NCBI RefSeq assembly: GCF_000327385.1
Contig: NW_008710211.1
Span: 695,596-759,595, forward strand
Source: Lottia gigantea
Lineage: Eukaryota > Mollusca > Gastropoda > Lottiidae
Length of the DNA stretch: 64,000 nt
Direction of reading: 5' to 3'
The notes beneath the pieces are model-generated. The model was not told the DNA's origin. It did no database searches and saw nothing but the letters and a program-made list of their open reading frames with translations. Both the position numbers and the translations under genes were made by a program. Of the stretch, positions 1 through 11,488 are shown in pieces; positions within the stretch are counted from its first letter, which is position 1; every line of letters starts with the position of its first letter.

Positions 1-2637
1 AATAGTGCTCAATACATCAATTATAGAGTGATATAGAAATACCACTGTTAAAATAGTGCTCAATACATCAATTATAGAGTGATATAGAAATACAACTGTT
101 AAAATAGAGTTCAACACAACAATTATAGAGTGATATAGAAATACAACTGTTAAAATAGAGTTCAACACAACAATTATAGAGTGATATAGAAATACAACTG
201 TTAAAATAGAGTTCAATACAACATTTATAGAGTGATATAGAAATACAACTGTTAAAATAGTGCTCAATACATCAATTGTAGAGTGATATAGAAATACCAC
301 TGTTAAAATAGTACTCAATACATCAATTATAGAGTGATATAGAAATACTACTGTTAAAATAGTGCTCAATACATCAATTGTAGAGTGATATAGAAATACC
401 ACTGTTAAAATAGTCCTCAATACATCAATTATAGAGTGATATAGAAATACTACTGTTAAAATAGTGCTCAATACATCAATTATAGAGCGATATAGAAATA
501 CCACTGTTAAAATAGTGCTCAATACATCAATTGTAGAGCGATATAGAAATACCACTGTTAAAATAGCGCTCAATGCATCAATTGTAGTGCGATATAAAAA
601 TACCACTGTTAAAATAGGGCTCAATACATCAATTATAGAGTGATATAGAAATACCACTGTTAAAATAGCGCTCAATACATCAATTATAGAGTGATATAGA
701 AATACCACTGTTAAAATAGCGCTCAATACATCAATTATAGAGTGATATAGAAATACCACTGTTAAAATAGTGCTCAATACATCAATTGTAGAGCGATATA
801 GAAATACTACTGTTAAAATAGCGCTCAATACATCAATTATAGAGTGATATAGAAATACCACTGTTAAAATAGCGCTCAATACATCAATTATAGAGTGATA
901 TAGAAATACCACTGTTAAAATAGCGCTCAATACATCAATTATAGAGTGATATAGAAATACCACTGTTAAAATAGTGCTCAATACATCAATTGTAGAGTGA
1001 TATAGAAATACCACTGTTAAAATAGTGCTCAATACATCAATTATAGAGTGATATAGAAATACCACTGTTAAAATAGAGTTCAACACATCAATTATAGAGT
1101 GATATAGAAATACCACTGTTAAAATAGAGTTCAACACATCAATTATAGAGTGATATAGAAATACCACTGTTAAAATAGAGTTCAACACATCAATTATAGA
1201 GTGATATAGAAATACCACTGTTAAAATAGTACTCAATACATCAATTGTAGAGCGATATAGAAATACCACTGTTAATATAGGGCTCCATACATCAATGGTA
1301 GAGTGATATAGAAATACCACTGTTAAAATAGGGCTCCATACATCAATTGTAGAGAGATATAGAAATACCACGGTTAAAATAGGGCTCAATACATCAATTG
1401 TATAGCGATATAGAAATACCAGTGTTAAAATAGGGTTCCATACATCAATGGTAGAGAGATATAGAAATACTACTGTTAAAATAGTGCTCAATACATCAAT
1501 TGTAGAGCGATACAGAAACACCACTGTTAAAATAGTGATCAATACATCAATTGTAGAGCGATATAGAAATACCATTGTTAAAATAGTGCTCAATACATCA
1601 ATTATAGAGTGATATAGAAATACCACTGTTAAAATAGTGCTCAATACATCAATTGTAGAGCAATATAGATATACCACTGTTAAAATAGTGCTCAATACAT
1701 CAATTGTAGAGCAATATAGATATACCACTGTTAAAAAAGTGCTCAATACATCAATTGTAGAGCGATATAAAAATACCACTGTTATAATAGTACCCAATAC
1801 ATCAATTGTAGAGCGATATAGAAATACCACTGTTAAAATAGTGCTCAATGCATCAATTGTAGTGCGATATAAAAATACCACTGTTAAAATAGGGCTCAAT
1901 ACATCAATTGTAGAGCGATATAGAAATACCACTGTTAAAATAGTGCCCAATGCATCAATTGTAGTGCGATATAAAAATACCACTGTTAAAATAGTGCTCA
2001 ATACATCAATTGTAGAGCGAAAAATAAATACCACTGTTAAAATAGTGCTCAATACATCAATTGTAGAGCGAAAAAGAAATACCACTGTTAAAATAGGGCT
2101 CAATACTTCAATTGTAGAGTGATATAGAAATACCACTGTTAAAATAGGGCTCAATACATCAATTGTAGAGTGATATAGAAATACCACTGTTAAAATAGTG
2201 CTCAATGCATCAATTGTAGAGCGATATAGAAATACCACTGTTAAAATAGTGCTCAATGCATCAATTGTAGAGCGATATAGAAATACCACTGTTAAAATAG
2301 TGCTCAATGCATCAATTGTAGAGTGATACAGAAATACCACTGTTAAAATAGTGCTCAATGCATCAATTGTAGAGCGATATAGAAATACTACTGTTAAAAT
2401 AGTGCTCAATGCATCAATTGTAGAGTGATATAGAAATACCACTGTTAAAATAGTGCTCAATTCATCAATTGTAGAGCAATATAGAAATACCACTGTTAAA
2501 ATAGTGCTCAATGCATCAATTGTAGTGCGATATAAAAATACCACTGTTAAAATAGGGCTCAATACATCAATTATAGAGTGATATAGAAATACCACTGTTA
2601 AAATAGGGCTCAATACATCAGTTGTAGAGCGAAAAAG
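1..2637. repeat. 51-bp minisatellite array 1 (about 51 copies, truncated by window edge)
   Basis: Head-to-tail copies of a 51-bp unit (core: caatacatcaattgtagag, then gatatagaaataccactg) fill this segment almost without indels. Copies differ mainly at a few sites: ttatagagtg versus ttgtagagcg, gtgctc versus gcgctc or gggctc, and an acaac/acatc variant near the left end. Neighbouring copies share variants, so the array has spread by local duplication. Because 51 is divisible by three, stretches stay open as a 17-residue periodic reading frame (for example 1637-2122), which I take as a by-product and not a gene. The array begins before the window. It ends at a short AT-rich tract without the hairpin seen at the other arrays. 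Confidence 0.97.
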
Positions 2638-3139
2638 ACAAAATTTTATCGTAAGATTTTTTGAAAAATGGGGCCCTGCTCTTTATTCATTTTCTTAACA
2701 ATGACAATCAACAACGGATATAGGTCTATCTTTACAAGTTTCGGGAGCTGTAAGCGTTATACGTTCAAGCGACATCAAAATGTAATATATGCCAATTATT
2801 AAGGTTTCGGGAGTGCAAATGTCTGCAGTTACAGAATTAAAAACAACCTATTATCTACTTCAACTATAAGTGAGAGATGACGGGTAGGATATGACTAGAA
2901 AACTACCGTATGTAAACTATCTGCTAACTGTAAAGGTAGATCTGTATCAATGTTTCACACCTGTTTCGACTTTCTATAAACTTTAGATTCTGATATTCCC
3001 ACTGGGGCGTCAAAGTTTCCACTGTACATCCCGCTCAATACTTTCAAAATGGCAAAGTTTATTTTTTATAATTTTTTCTACAGTCTAGGTTTCGATAACT
3101 TTTGTGCATAAACATACCTCCACCCCCTTTCCCTCTGAA
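2638..3139. other. AT-rich sequence, no feature recognised
   Basis: This is non-repetitive AT-rich sequence after array 1. It opens with a small inverted repeat around 2640-2670 (aaaatttta and aagatttttt). I see no exon with credible splice sites. Confidence 0.5.
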
Positions 3140-3240
3140 ATCAGTGGCAGCGACAGCCTTCCGGAACTGGTGGTACAAATCAAGGGGCAGACAAGGGGGA
3201 ACTGTCGAAGCTATATTCAAGATGCGGCAACTCTGAAATC
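3140..3240 (+). mobile_element. Fragment of a dispersed element related to 38933-39245
   Basis: The segment starts tcagtggcagcgacagcc and continues with ggtggtacaaatcaagg. It aligns over about 100 bp with the left end of the inverted-repeat element at 38933-39245 (atcagtgtcatcgccagcc, gggggtacaaataaag, then agcagctctg). Only this end is visible here, so it is a partial or decayed copy. The family is not identified. Confidence 0.5.
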
Positions 3241-4505
3241 AAATTATTTTTATCTGTAAAAAAAGATATTTTTATATTAACTAGAGTTAAATTGTGTGGA
3301 ACTGGAATTGCTTTCATCTTATCAGAGGTTTATCTTTCATTCCATTCTACCACAGACTATCTTAATGTCTCCTGTAGGCACCTTATCATCCTGCCTCACA
3401 CTAAATCCGAATATTCTGCAACATTTGATATTATGTTCATGATGGAATGTAGGGTTTTTGTTCTGTGAAGACCTCCAAAGAATAGTAATTTTTGGCAAAA
3501 CCCTGATTTGATGAGGGGAGTTGGTGATAAAGGTTGAAAGGCGATTCTCCGTCGAATCCTTTGAAGTCAATACATCTGGAAGTTCGTTTTGTCTTCAGTA
3601 TAATTAAGACCACGTGTCAACAGCTCCGCCCTGCAGTCATCGCATCTACTTCTTACTTACTGCAAGCATGAATCAGAAAATTTAAAAATCCAAACTGAAT
3701 AACACTGCTGTGTGGTAAGTCTACATCTTGTCTTGTACATACCTGTAATACAGCTTCATGGCCATATCCAATTATTTAATAAGTTCTATGAATTTGAATT
3801 TTGTCTTCGAATTTATTATCATATATCATTGGATATGAGCGTAAATTGAGATGCAATTTTCATTATGAAATACTTACTCATTTATGATATACTTCCTCAT
3901 GTGACACTGGCCAAGTAATGAAAAAAATAAAGGGTTTTGTGATGATAAGTGTAAGAAATATTCAAACTTCATATTATTCATACTTCATGTTCATATTATC
4001 GATTTATAATCATCATTGCTTCTGTCGCCACTCCGTTTCATTTGAGATAATTATATCCTTATGACTTTTTTTTTGTAAAATTTACTTCATCGATGATCTT
4101 TTGTAAAAGTTATTATCATTTTGACTTTCGCATGAAATTAATATGGAACCACCATCATAATAAGGATGCGACAGTCTAGCACTGATGGACATGGATGTGA
4201 TATATTGCTATCCTGGTTTTATGTCTGTGATAAGTCACGATTCGTAGTTCACCCCATATCAGATAAACCATCCTGTATGAACGTGCATGGATAGATAGGT
4301 GTTGGCAGACTGAATGCTTCCAGAGATAACCAGCAAGTGGTTCAGCACCGATTCACTCGATTTCATGTATCTGAAAGTTATTTTCGATATTTCCTGATAA
4401 CAGCCTTGATATGATTCAACTCTTGCCAAATGTATGGACTAAATCAAATTGATAGGGAAATTTATAACCTTCGAAATCATAGTGCATGTTGTTTATGATA
4501 GACAT
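3241..4505. other. AT-rich sequence, nothing recognised
   Basis: About 1.3 kb of AT-rich sequence. A 77-codon minus-strand open frame (3337-3570) has no supporting splice signals or recognisable composition. I see no element ends. Confidence 0.5.
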
Positions 4506-4506
4506 A

Positions 4507-4735
4507 CTAGGGAAATCGTAAAACGTTTCTGTTACTGAAACAACAAGTTAAGTCTGTATTGCATCGCACAAATCATAAAACTGAATTAATAGCTGGATAT
4601 ATTTCACTAAAACTAAATAGAAATACTAGAGAAATTATAAAACCTTCCTGTTACTGAAACAACTGTAGTCTGTATCGTCCTAAACATAAAACTAGATTTA
4701 TTGCTAGGAATATTTCACAAAAACTTGATGGGATT
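4507..4735. repeat. Two-copy tandem duplication, about 120-bp unit
   Basis: Two adjacent diverged copies share the order: agggaaatcgtaaaac / agagaaattataaaac, ctgttactgaaacaac, gtctgtat, cataaaact, then atatttcac and aaaact. The first lies at about 4507-4616 and the second at about 4626-4735. Divergence is substantial, so the duplication is old. No coding role is evident. Confidence 0.7.
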
Positions 4736-4739
4736 TTAA

Positions 4740-5455
4740 AGAGGTTTACTAGCTTTTTAATATGTATCGGGGGCCATTTATGGCCTCTGTTAGAACAAGT
4801 CAAACTTTCGTCAGATGTCTGTGGTTCCTGAAACAAAAGAAATGTTTAACGGCATATGACGTCATTATCGGAAAAGGTGCTAAAAGCCTTCGCGTTAACT
4901 ACGTCACAATCAAAGGCTTACATTTTTGTAAAGAATTGTATATCGTATTGTTTCTTTGGTGCTACTGTTAAACTCCCCTGCTGGAAAACTGTATAAGCTG
5001 TAGACTAATGAAAAAGCCATCTTGGAAATATAAATTATTTTTCTGAGGTTAAAAGCGCCTCGTCTATTTATACCAGAAGATTGTAAATATACCCTAAGTG
5101 AAAGCAGGTGTAATCAAAGAAAACAAACTGTCAAAAAGTTGACAAAAAGCCGGCCTAGTGGGGAACATGGAGAATCTGATAAGCTATTAGCAATAATTAT
5201 CAACCAGTTTTTATCAGTTGATAACTTCCAACCTGTCAACTTACATAACGACTTAATTACTCAATGAGAGAGGAATTCTACATCAAGGGCAGTAATTCAT
5301 AAACAAACAAATTATCCCCAGATGCTGTTCGGTTAAACAGTGGCAGAACATGCGTTGAGAAAAAGATTATTTGGCACAAAATTTTCCTGTCGAATCAGAA
5401 CGTAGATCTTACGGACAAGAGTGCATCTTGAATAAAATACAACTTTGTTGCACAG
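4740..5455. other. AT-rich sequence, nothing recognised
   Basis: Sequence without clear repeats or exons. Overlapping open frames of 60-70 codons on both strands (4651-4836 and 4762-4971) look like chance frames. Confidence 0.45.
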
Positions 5456-5457
5456 AG

Positions 5458-5562
5458 GCATCTTTTGCCATATTCTTGCAAATCTTAACCACATTGCACA
5501 TTGCAAAATGTTGCGTGTCTTCCCAATCTAATGCAGGAGATAGGACATAAAACTTCATTTAA
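5458..5562 (+). mobile_element. Decayed SINE copy, internal and 3' part
   Basis: This matches the SINE body and 3' end seen in better copies. Recognisable pieces in order are cttttgccatattcttgcaa, acattgcacattgcaaaatg, gcaggagataggacataaaa and cttcattt. The equivalent region in the copy at 62906-63067 reads cctcattgcaccgtacatgg, then gcagaaaagtagggcgtaaa. Many substitutions mark it as an old copy. The tRNA-derived head is absent or unrecognisable. Confidence 0.6.
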
Positions 5563-6535
5563 GGCTCGTTTTCATTTCTAAACGATGTATTGTTGCTGTG
5601 CAAATCAAATTTCATTAGGAAATTGTAGCATTCGATCTACACCACCAGATACATAATGCCACCAATATCATTTCAACGCCCCCGAAATAAAGTGTAGTGG
5701 GTTCAGTTTAATACGGGTTAATAAGACCATGTCAAAACTTGTATACGATAGATCTACCCATGGTGGTGGACACCTTACCGCAAGTGATACGGGCGACGGC
5801 AATAACGTAACTTAGTCCCATAAGATGCAAAAGAAGATGGCATAAATGTAATTCACTTTACGAGCCTAACAGGTTGCAGAAGGGTGTAATGCTCCATTTC
5901 ACGTCATTTCAGTCAACCCTCAAGTAGAAGTGTTTTATTTAACACTTAGGTGAATATATCAGAAATCGGTGTATTTTAAAACTGAAGTAAACTAATCATT
6001 ACCACTTAATTATAAACATACATAAAACTTTCAAAACAGGTGCGCGTTTTTCTTTTACAAATTGCACATGCATGCAGATATAATCAGACATCAAACGGAA
6101 ATGCCTAACAAGCAATATGTGTGTTTTAGTATTCATAATAAATACATAACCCAGTGTCTGGTTGTTCGTGTTTAATTTCATTAGTAGATCTGCAGTTTTA
6201 ACAAGCAGAGAACAGTTTGTTAATGGATGGTGTTATAACAGGTTGTCGGGGTTAGTGACGTCATCACATCTAGATTATTTTTCAATGATGGACAACTCTG
6301 TATTTGGTGACCTTATCAAATTCAATCAATTCAAGGGATTAATGTGATTCTTTTTCAACTGTTGATTGTTCTCTGATGAAAACCTTGAAACAAGTCTAAA
6401 ACAGCAAATAACTGACAAAAAATATATCAAAAAAAATAAATTCCCCATAGTCAAACTTGTTTAAAATGGCAATCAACAAGGTAAAGAGGCAAGTGAAGAA
6501 CCTCGGACAAACTCTTAGCAATTGGAGTGGCACAT
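5563..6535. other. AT-rich sequence, nothing firm recognised
   Basis: This stretch lacks clear repeats. Several 60-codon open frames are present (5999-6181 minus, 6162-6347 plus) but have no coding signature. An ATG followed by four codons and a weak donor near 6466-6480 is not enough to call an exon. Confidence 0.45.
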
Positions 6536-6544
6536 TAAAGGGGA

Positions 6545-6815
6545 TTTTCGTTCTGGTCACAACTCGAAGTCTTCCTCGCGAGGAGAGAACGCATATCCAG
6601 TGCGAAAAGAAAACGGTAATGATCCTTCCGCAGGTTCAACTATGGGGTATTTGGAAAATGCCTGAGGGGGAGGGGAATGTAAAACTAAATCATGTCTCTC
6701 TGAAGCCACTTGTGCCCGGGGCTCCGTAAAGGCCAACGGATTTAAGATGGCCTAAGATGAATTTTGTGCATTATATGGGCTTAATATCCGTTTCAAAATA
6801 AGACCTTTCACATGC
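6545..6815 (+). mobile_element. Diverged dispersed repeat, related to 44310-44490
   Basis: The end of the segment (gatggcctaagatgaatttt, then gggcttaatatccgtttcaa) matches 44430-44485 (gatggcctgagatgagtttt, then ggacttaattttaacttcaa). The same 'caaaat..gacct' end also resembles the GGGCGTATTTA element at 9546-9752. The region is locally GC-richer than its surroundings. The 90-codon frame across it (6457-6729) is probably fortuitous. Boundaries are approximate and the family is unidentified. Confidence 0.45.
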
Positions 6816-7120
6816 AACTGTTTATAAGGTAATTTCAATCCCGCAGTTTTCGGACTAGCATTATTACAATGAGTGATATATCTAAATTAAATTAAAATGT
6901 GAGATCCGAACCATACTGGTTTAATTGTAAAATTTGGCTAGGTTCAGATTGATGTCTATAGACTAATTATAATAAATTGAAAGAAAATAAACAGTTAATA
7001 GATTTAATTCTACCTGGTCAGTACGCCTTGATCTACCCGTATACCTTATCAACCTATTACAGTCTTACACCCTGACCCTATACAGTTCACTAAGTACAAG
7101 TCTTTATCTACCTGTATACC
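6816..7120. other. AT-rich sequence before array 2
   Basis: About 300 bp with a short internal echo: ctacccgtatacctta near 7035 and ctacctgtatacc near 7108. The latter abuts the first 51-bp unit. No gene is seen. Confidence 0.45.
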
Positions 7121-7988
7121 GATATAGAAATAGAAATACCACTGTTAAAATAGTGCTCAATACATCAATTGTAGAGCGATATATAAATACCACTGTTAAA
7201 ATAGTGCTTAATACATCAATTGTAGAGTGATATAGAAATACCACTGTTAAAATAGTACTCAATACATCAATTATAGAGTGATATAGAAATACCACTGTTA
7301 AAATAGTGCTCAATACATCAATTGTAGAGTGATATAGAAATACCACTGTTAAAATAGTGCTCAGTACATCAATTGTAGAGCGATATAGAAATACCACTGT
7401 TAAAATAGTGCTCAGTACATCAATTGTGGAGCGATATAGAAATACCACTGTTAAGATAGCGCTCAATACATCAATTAAAGAGTGAAATAGAAATACCACT
7501 GTTAAAATAGTGCTCAATACATCAATTGTAGAGCGATATAGAAATGCCACTGTTAAAATAGTGCTCAATACACCAATTGTAGAGCGATATAGAAATACCA
7601 CTGTTAAGATAGCGCTCAATACATCAATTAAAGAGTGAAATAGAAATACCACTGTTAAAATAGTGCTCAATACATCAATTGTAGAGCGATATAGAAATAC
7701 CACTGTTAAGATAGTGCTCAATACATCAATTGTAGAGTGATATAGAAATACCACTGTTAAAATAGTGCTGAATACATCAATTGTAGAGCGATATAGAAAT
7801 ACCACTGTTAAGATAGTGCTGAATACATCAATTGTAGAGTGATATAGAAATACCACTGTTAAAATAGTGCTGAATACATCAATTGTAGAGCGATATAGAA
7901 ATACCACTGTTAAGATAGTGCTCAATACACCAATTGTAGAATGATATAGAAATACCACTGTTAAATAGTGCTCAATACATCAATTGTA
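7121..7988. repeat. 51-bp minisatellite array 2 (about 17 copies)
   Basis: The unit and orientation are the same as in array 1. From about 7690 to 7920 copies alternate between a ttaagatag / gagtg type and a ttaaaatag / gagcg type, giving a 102-bp higher-order unit. The minus strand stays open for 284 codons as a hydrophobic 17-residue repeat (core ILTVVFLYRSTIDVLS). The matching frame on the plus strand of other arrays is also open, and neither shows gene context, so I do not call a protein. The array runs directly into the hairpin at 7992-8051. Confidence 0.96.
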
Positions 7989-7991
7989 AAA

Positions 7992-8051
7992 AAATATTAA
8001 AATAGAGCCTGAAACATGTTTTTTAGAGTTTCAAGTTCTGTTTTAATATTT
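7992..8051. repeat. Hairpin cap of array 2
   Basis: An inverted repeat lies at 7992-8015 and 8028-8051, with 21 of 24 positions pairing and a 12-nt loop. The outer end is aaatattaaaa and the inner end is tgaaac/gtttca. The outer arm sequence (aatattaaaacagaacct type) is the same as in the longer hairpin after array 3 and the half hairpin after array 4. The cap is therefore a family feature and not chance. Confidence 0.8.
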
Positions 8052-8270
8052 CTATAATATATGTATTCTATGTATTTATTTATTGGCAGGCAGTACTCAG
8101 AACTGATAAAATGAAGACATATATTCATTTGTTTATAGTTACGAGGAATGCCTTATAATTAAACATGACGGAAAAATATGCAGTTTGTAATTTATTACTT
8201 ATCATCAAACACTTGAGTATATACGAGTCAATTATCATAATAGAATAATAGAGTTTTAAGTCCTGCATTT
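8052..8270. other. AT-rich spacer
   Basis: About 220 bp of AT-rich sequence. No feature is seen. Confidence 0.5.
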
Positions 8271-8271
8271 G

Positions 8272-8825
8272 TGTACTCTATTCGGTTAGTGGGGTATTGC
8301 AACCATTGTCTTCATCTTCACAATGTCAAGCTATTGCGAACTTTGAACCTATACCTTGACAGCAATAGCCACTATTCCTGTATCACAGAATGCAGTGATT
8401 TGATTGGATTATATTATGGTTATGAAAATTCTCAAATCTTGCGAGATTTTCAAGTGAAAATAGGGCAAAATGTTTGGCCCATGGAAGAGGAGAGGTGGGT
8501 GTTCTCTATTCGGTTAGTGGGGTATTCCAACAACCTGGCTTGCCTGGTCATGGTGGTGTCTTCATCTTCACAATGTCAAGCAGCCACTATTCTTGTATCA
8601 CAGAATGCAATGATTTGATTGGATTATACGCCAGCGAATACAGCCAATCAGAGACCTCGACAGAATGAATATAAACATTTTGGCCTCTGATTGGCTGTAT
8701 TTTCTAGCATACAATCTAATTAATCCCTCCATTTACAATCTTCCATGATACAAAATGATGACTATTTCATTTAAAGTATAAATACGAAGTTCGTAATAGC
8801 GTGACGTTGTGAAGATGTGTTGCCT
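8272..8825. mobile_element. Composite of direct and inverted repeats, MITE-like
   Basis: A segment beginning ctattcggttagtggggtat occurs twice (8278 and 8507), and both copies run on to gtcttcatcttcacaatgtc and agaatgca.tgatttgattgg. The sequence at 8307-8356 returns in inverted form at 8776-8822 (cttcacaatgtcaagctattgcg against its complement). Nested inside, 8617-8656 and 8682-8722 form an inverted repeat around acagccaatcagag. The last unit has a relative at 38497-38625. The overall arrangement suggests a non-autonomous inverted-repeat element that has been internally duplicated. Outer ends and target duplication were not established. Confidence 0.6.
8617..8722. mobile_element. Short inverted-repeat element (ACAGCCAATCAGAG type), copy 1
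   Basis: Arms of about 40 bp at 8617-8656 and 8682-8722 pair imperfectly. The best block is tacagccaatcagagacc against ggcctctgattggctgta. It sits inside the composite at 8272-8825. A second copy at 38497-38625 has the same order (gcgaatatagccaatca, cctcga, tcgagg, attggctgta, ctagcgat). Confidence 0.65.
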
Positions 8826-9545
8826 CCTCTTTACGATTTCCAATGCAAAATTTGTAGCCTTCAAGGCCTAGGGTTTGTATAAGTTTGCAAGAACGGGAGA
8901 AAATTCTATGATCTACATCACAGGGAGAGGAAACTGTGTTGAGAAACGTAAATGTGCTATTGAGGTCCATACCAGGATCGAACTCTAAACCATCGAGTCA
9001 GCTTAAAATGGGTTTATCTGGGACAAATCCATTATCTATTATTAAAAGAAAGTGGAGTATATAACAATCATTTTTACTAAGTAGATTCAAGTATTCATCC
9101 TCATATTTCCAGCCAAGAAAAAGTGGTTATAATTTCTCTGTCATATATTTAATTAGTATAAGAGGTACATCTATCATGAAATATGCATTACATCTTGACT
9201 GTGTTCGTGATACAATGCTTTATAAATACAAATAGTTCGTACAGTACATTACTCTGGCTTGAGAAACGGATAGGAAGCTATTAGTGGGGGAGAGTGTTAT
9301 GAGTGGATGTTTCTGAAATGGAGACAATGTTGAGAGGTGGAAAGAGCTGACAGATAGAGATCTGTGTGCTGAAAGGGTGAGCGCTGAGAGGACGTCAAGA
9401 GAGTTGGTACGCAATTATGGGAGCGCTGGGGGAAAGAGAAATTTAGAGGGGGATGTAGAGGGCAGGGAGAGCGCCAAGAAGTGGCGAGAATAAGAGCCTC
9501 AGAAGGATTGATGAATTTTAAAGTATCGAACGTGGTTTGTAACCA
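8826..9545. other. AT-rich sequence with a short tRNA-like B-box motif
   Basis: On the minus strand near 8966-9000 the sequence ggtttagagttcgatcctgg resembles the T-arm end of a tRNA or a SINE head. I cannot fold a complete tRNA around it. From 9240 to 9520 the plus strand becomes purine-rich (agagagg, gggagagcgcc). No exon is supported. Confidence 0.35.
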
Positions 9546-9752
9546 GGGCGTATTTAGAATACACCTGAGGGTGAAACGAACGGCCGAATCCTCTTGAGGC
9601 TGTGGTTCTGAGAAGCTAGAGCCCGCAATGTCATGCGGATTTTAGTTTGTGTGAGATGAATTTTGATTAATAATAGGACTAAATTATCACTTCAAAATTG
9701 ACCTCACGCGGGCTTCAGGTGCATGTCCCAATGGCCCATCCCTTAAATACGC
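9546..9752 (+). mobile_element. Inverted-repeat element with GGGCGTATTTA ends, copy 1
   Basis: The left end reads gggcgtatttagaatac and the right end reads cccttaaatacgc, which is the complement of the left. The internal part has ttcaaaattgacctcacgcg and catgtcccaatggccc. The same order is found in opposite orientation at 25085-25284. About 207 bp, no coding capacity, so a non-autonomous DNA element is likely. No clear target duplication is visible. Confidence 0.6.
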
Positions 9753-11204
9753 AACTATTGTTAACATTTCTAATTTTTAATACAGAATGAATATCATGTA
9801 CAATTTGTATTGGAGAGTCAATGAAGGGAGGCAACTACAATTACTGTAAATAAAAAACAGACTACAAAAATATATAATTGTTGATGAAATTGAAGACAAG
9901 AAAAAATTATTAGACTAATAAAACGATATCACTTTCTTCAATAACAAATTCAATTGCGACTTTGTGACTTCATACCAATCTTTTTCGAATCTAAAAAGCA
10001 TTAACAGTTTTGTTTTATGTTATTTTTGGCTCAAATATTGCTCCTCAGCATCTATACAATTACCTTGTTTAAACTCGGTGAAATTGTTTTGCTTGTCAGC
10101 TATTTCCATCAACATGCATTGTTGTTATTGTTGATGTCTACGACCCGGTTCTGAATAATTGACTTGGCAGACTCGAACATGGTAATGAATATATCATTAT
10201 TACAAACAAAGTAAATATATACGTATACTTAATAATTATCATTTGCGTAGGAGACATGTAGGCGTTTGGGACGTTAAATATTATAGGTCTCTTAATCAAA
10301 TGAATATTACCTCTCGGTATGAACATAAAGTCTGAATTCTCAAACTTAGCCAAAACGAGTTTTTATTCCTCATAACTATTCAACAGAATCGCTGTAAATG
10401 ACGATAAATCTATTAAACCTTTTGTAAAATTGAAGAATTTTTACAGTGGTTCATGCTTTCCATGTTTAAAATTAAAAATTTTGTCGATCCTAAAAGGTAT
10501 TATTCCTTTAAATAGAACCTTTTACAAAATAAGGAGCTTCAAGCAAAATAAAAAACTAATAAAAAAAAGATTACCATTCCCTTTTCCCATTCAGATTTAA
10601 CCTTCTCCATTGTATTCTTACAAGTCTTTTATCATCCGTTCTAATAACGTTAATATAAACCAATCAAAGCGTGTCATGTCATGTGTCTAGATAGCCAGGC
10701 CTCTACTTTGGGTTTAGCTATCCCACAATTTATATTAAATAAAAAAAATATGAAACAATACATAACCAGCTGGAATATGATAAGGAATCAAGATTGTAAT
10801 GTAAAATTGTTTCTAAAAATATCATAATCTCCAATAAATATAGACAGTGTTTGTTTATTGTAAGATCAGGTTGGGTTATCTCCCCTGACACCTGTCAGAC
10901 GCGAGTTATCTGGTATGGATACAGAAATATTGATACAGCTTTCATATTCTTTATATATCCATATCATACTTATACTTAATCTGACCTCTTACACTCACAC
11001 ACGTGCATAAACTCACACATGTGCATTATCTAACATGTATGACGTAAGTGGTGTATTGTTTCAAATGACTCAGAACAACTAGTTTTCTTTAAGAGCTAAT
11101 CATTTGACATGTAAAAATATGTATGCCTTTCTTTCATGTGTGTATTTTCGAATGTTCAATGTCGTTTTTGTTATACTAAAAATATTGTAAGGAAACAGTA
11201 GTGT
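9753..11204. other. AT-rich sequence, nothing recognised
   Basis: About 1.45 kb, strongly AT-rich, with A-runs near 10560 and 10740. No exon, RNA gene or repeat was found. A 71-codon minus-strand frame (10138-10353) is unsupported. Confidence 0.5.
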
Positions 11205-11488
11205 TTAAAGTGATACTACGTCTTAGAATGAACATGATATTTAAAATCACAGAACAGAATCCCTATAAAATATGGAAAATTCATAATACTAAGTAATTAT
11301 TGAAAAACGCTTATTCTTGATATTAAGCGTTTTTCAATAGCTAATTGCATATTTATGGATAATTACTAAGTTTTTTTGATTTATCAGATTATATAAGGAT
11401 CCTGTTATGTTATTTATGACACCAGGTATATCTACTGACTCTTATTCGCCAAGTTTTATGTTAATTCTAAGACGTAGTATCACTTTAA
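11205..11488. mobile_element. MITE with perfect 25-bp terminal inverted repeats
   Basis: The left end starts ttaaagtgatactacgtc (11205-11229) and the right end (11464-11488) is its exact complement over 25 bp, finishing gtagtatcactttaa. A second inverted repeat lies inside: attgaaaaacgctta and taagcgtttttcaat around 11292-11331, with further pairing of ctaagtaatt and aattacttag. The TA at each outer edge fits a Tc1/mariner-type TA target duplication. There is no transposase. Perfect ends suggest a fairly recent insertion or selection on the ends. Superfamily assignment is inference. Confidence 0.82.

Noticed and set aside
1-2637. CRISPR array
   Set aside because: The units are contiguous 51-bp repeats without unique spacers, in a eukaryotic genome.
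7104-7958. 284-codon hydrophobic minus-strand open frame as a membrane protein gene
   Set aside because: It is the 51-bp minisatellite read in one frame. The plus strand of array 3 is also open, and there are no gene signals at either end.
7121-8051. Definite Helitron call for the array-hairpin unit
   Set aside because: No TC start or CTRR end with the expected short GC hairpin was found. The hairpin here is AT-rich outside and of a different layout, so only a loose analogy is made.
8966-9000. tRNA gene on the minus strand
   Set aside because: Only a B-box-like T-arm end is visible. No acceptor stem or anticodon arm could be folded.
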